NCBI RefSeq assembly: GCF_021155765.1
Contig: NC_060110.1
Coordinates: 9,795,501-9,859,500, forward strand
Direction of reading: 5' to 3'
Length of the DNA: 64,000 nucleotides
Source: Diprion similis
Lineage: Eukaryota > Arthropoda > Insecta > Hymenoptera > Diprionidae
Shown one piece after another: positions 63,601 to 64,000 of the stretch (position 1 is the first letter of the stretch; each line of letters begins with the position of its first letter). The position numbers were made by a program, and so were the translations under genes. Below the pieces are notes generated by a model. That model was not told where the DNA came from. It was given only the letters and a program-made list of their open reading frames with translations, and did no database searches.

Positions 63601-64000
63601 AGTTTGTCACGCGCAGCTCTCTTCCCACACAAATTTCGATCAATAGTTTCGTCCAATGCAAATTAGTGCAGCTAAAACGAGACACTGACCGGGTACCCCG
63701 GGGAATCAAATCCTTTTGTTTTAACTACTTTTCGTTGTTCTCTTTTCTTTGACCGTTTGTTTTTTTTCACAGATATTCGTAATTCGACCAACGTCAGTTC
63801 ACGCAAAGCTTTTACGAACTTTTATAAAGGTGAAACTCACCGTATTTGCAGCCTATAATTACCTTATAATATTCTACACTTTTCACACAACAGGCGAAAA
63901 CATAACAATAATAATTTTTTTTGCGATATTCACTTGCAAAATGTTTTACGAGATTATATTCGCTCGACAGGTCACGTAGATACAAAATCTTCGAAAAATG
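60694..64000. other. no gene established
   Basis: No supported exon. At about 62347-62360 the minus strand carries GGTTCGAATTTCCC, a B-box-like word, within a loosely tRNA-like context, too degenerate to call. Donor-like GTGAGT on the minus strand near 63300 and 63838 have no associated coding frame. Confidence 0.4.

Noticed and set aside
1..64000. CRISPR arrays, prokaryotic operons, phage or viral genes
   Set aside because: No direct-repeat/spacer structure and no viral or bacterial coding regions seen; split genes and intron structure are eukaryotic.

Overview
The window looks like a gene-poor stretch of an insect nuclear genome: AT-rich, with GT-AG introns of up to about 10.8 kb, microsatellites, homopolymer runs, and short foldback and tRNA-derived repeats. 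A hymenopteran of sawfly type is my best guess from composition and gene style; this is inference only. I assembled three protein genes exon by exon from splice signals, reading phase and domain content. None is intact as a single ORF.

Left part, plus strand: a Cad96Ca/Stitcher-type receptor tyrosine kinase in eight coding exons (4866-21377). The assembled frame is 640 aa: signal peptide, cadherin-like ectodomain, proline-rich stalk, one membrane helix and a complete kinase domain. The first coding exon is separated from the rest by a 10.8 kb intron. Next, on the same strand, is a geranylgeranyl diphosphate synthase in seven coding exons (24253-29840, 307 aa) with both aspartate-rich motifs. 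Between them lie a 389 bp repeat element with a 50 bp internal period and a tRNA-derived SINE-like head.

Middle, minus strand: exons at 40519-40459, 38763-38692, 37582-37443 and 36833-36616 join in phase into a multi-pass membrane protein that resembles the TMEM72 family. It is convergent with the synthase gene. Its N-terminal exon was not found. The last exon contains an internal strong donor that joins in phase to a second possible last exon at 35857-35783. That exon ends in TGA-C, and 28 further coding-like codons follow to 35699. This could be alternative 3' splicing, stop-codon readthrough, or both.

Right part (about 41-64 kb): no gene could be established. It holds a roughly 400 bp foldback/MITE-like element at 46340-46740, a dispersed repeat at 60311-60389 that also occurs in the kinase intron at 14902-14982, a TATA-plus-donor first-exon candidate on the minus strand near 52.8-52.9 kb, and several unassigned ORFs.

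Working together: the synthase makes C20 prenyl donors in the isoprenoid pathway. The neighbouring receptor kinase has wound-repair and growth roles in flies and has been proposed as a juvenile-hormone receptor. Any functional link between the two neighbours is speculation.
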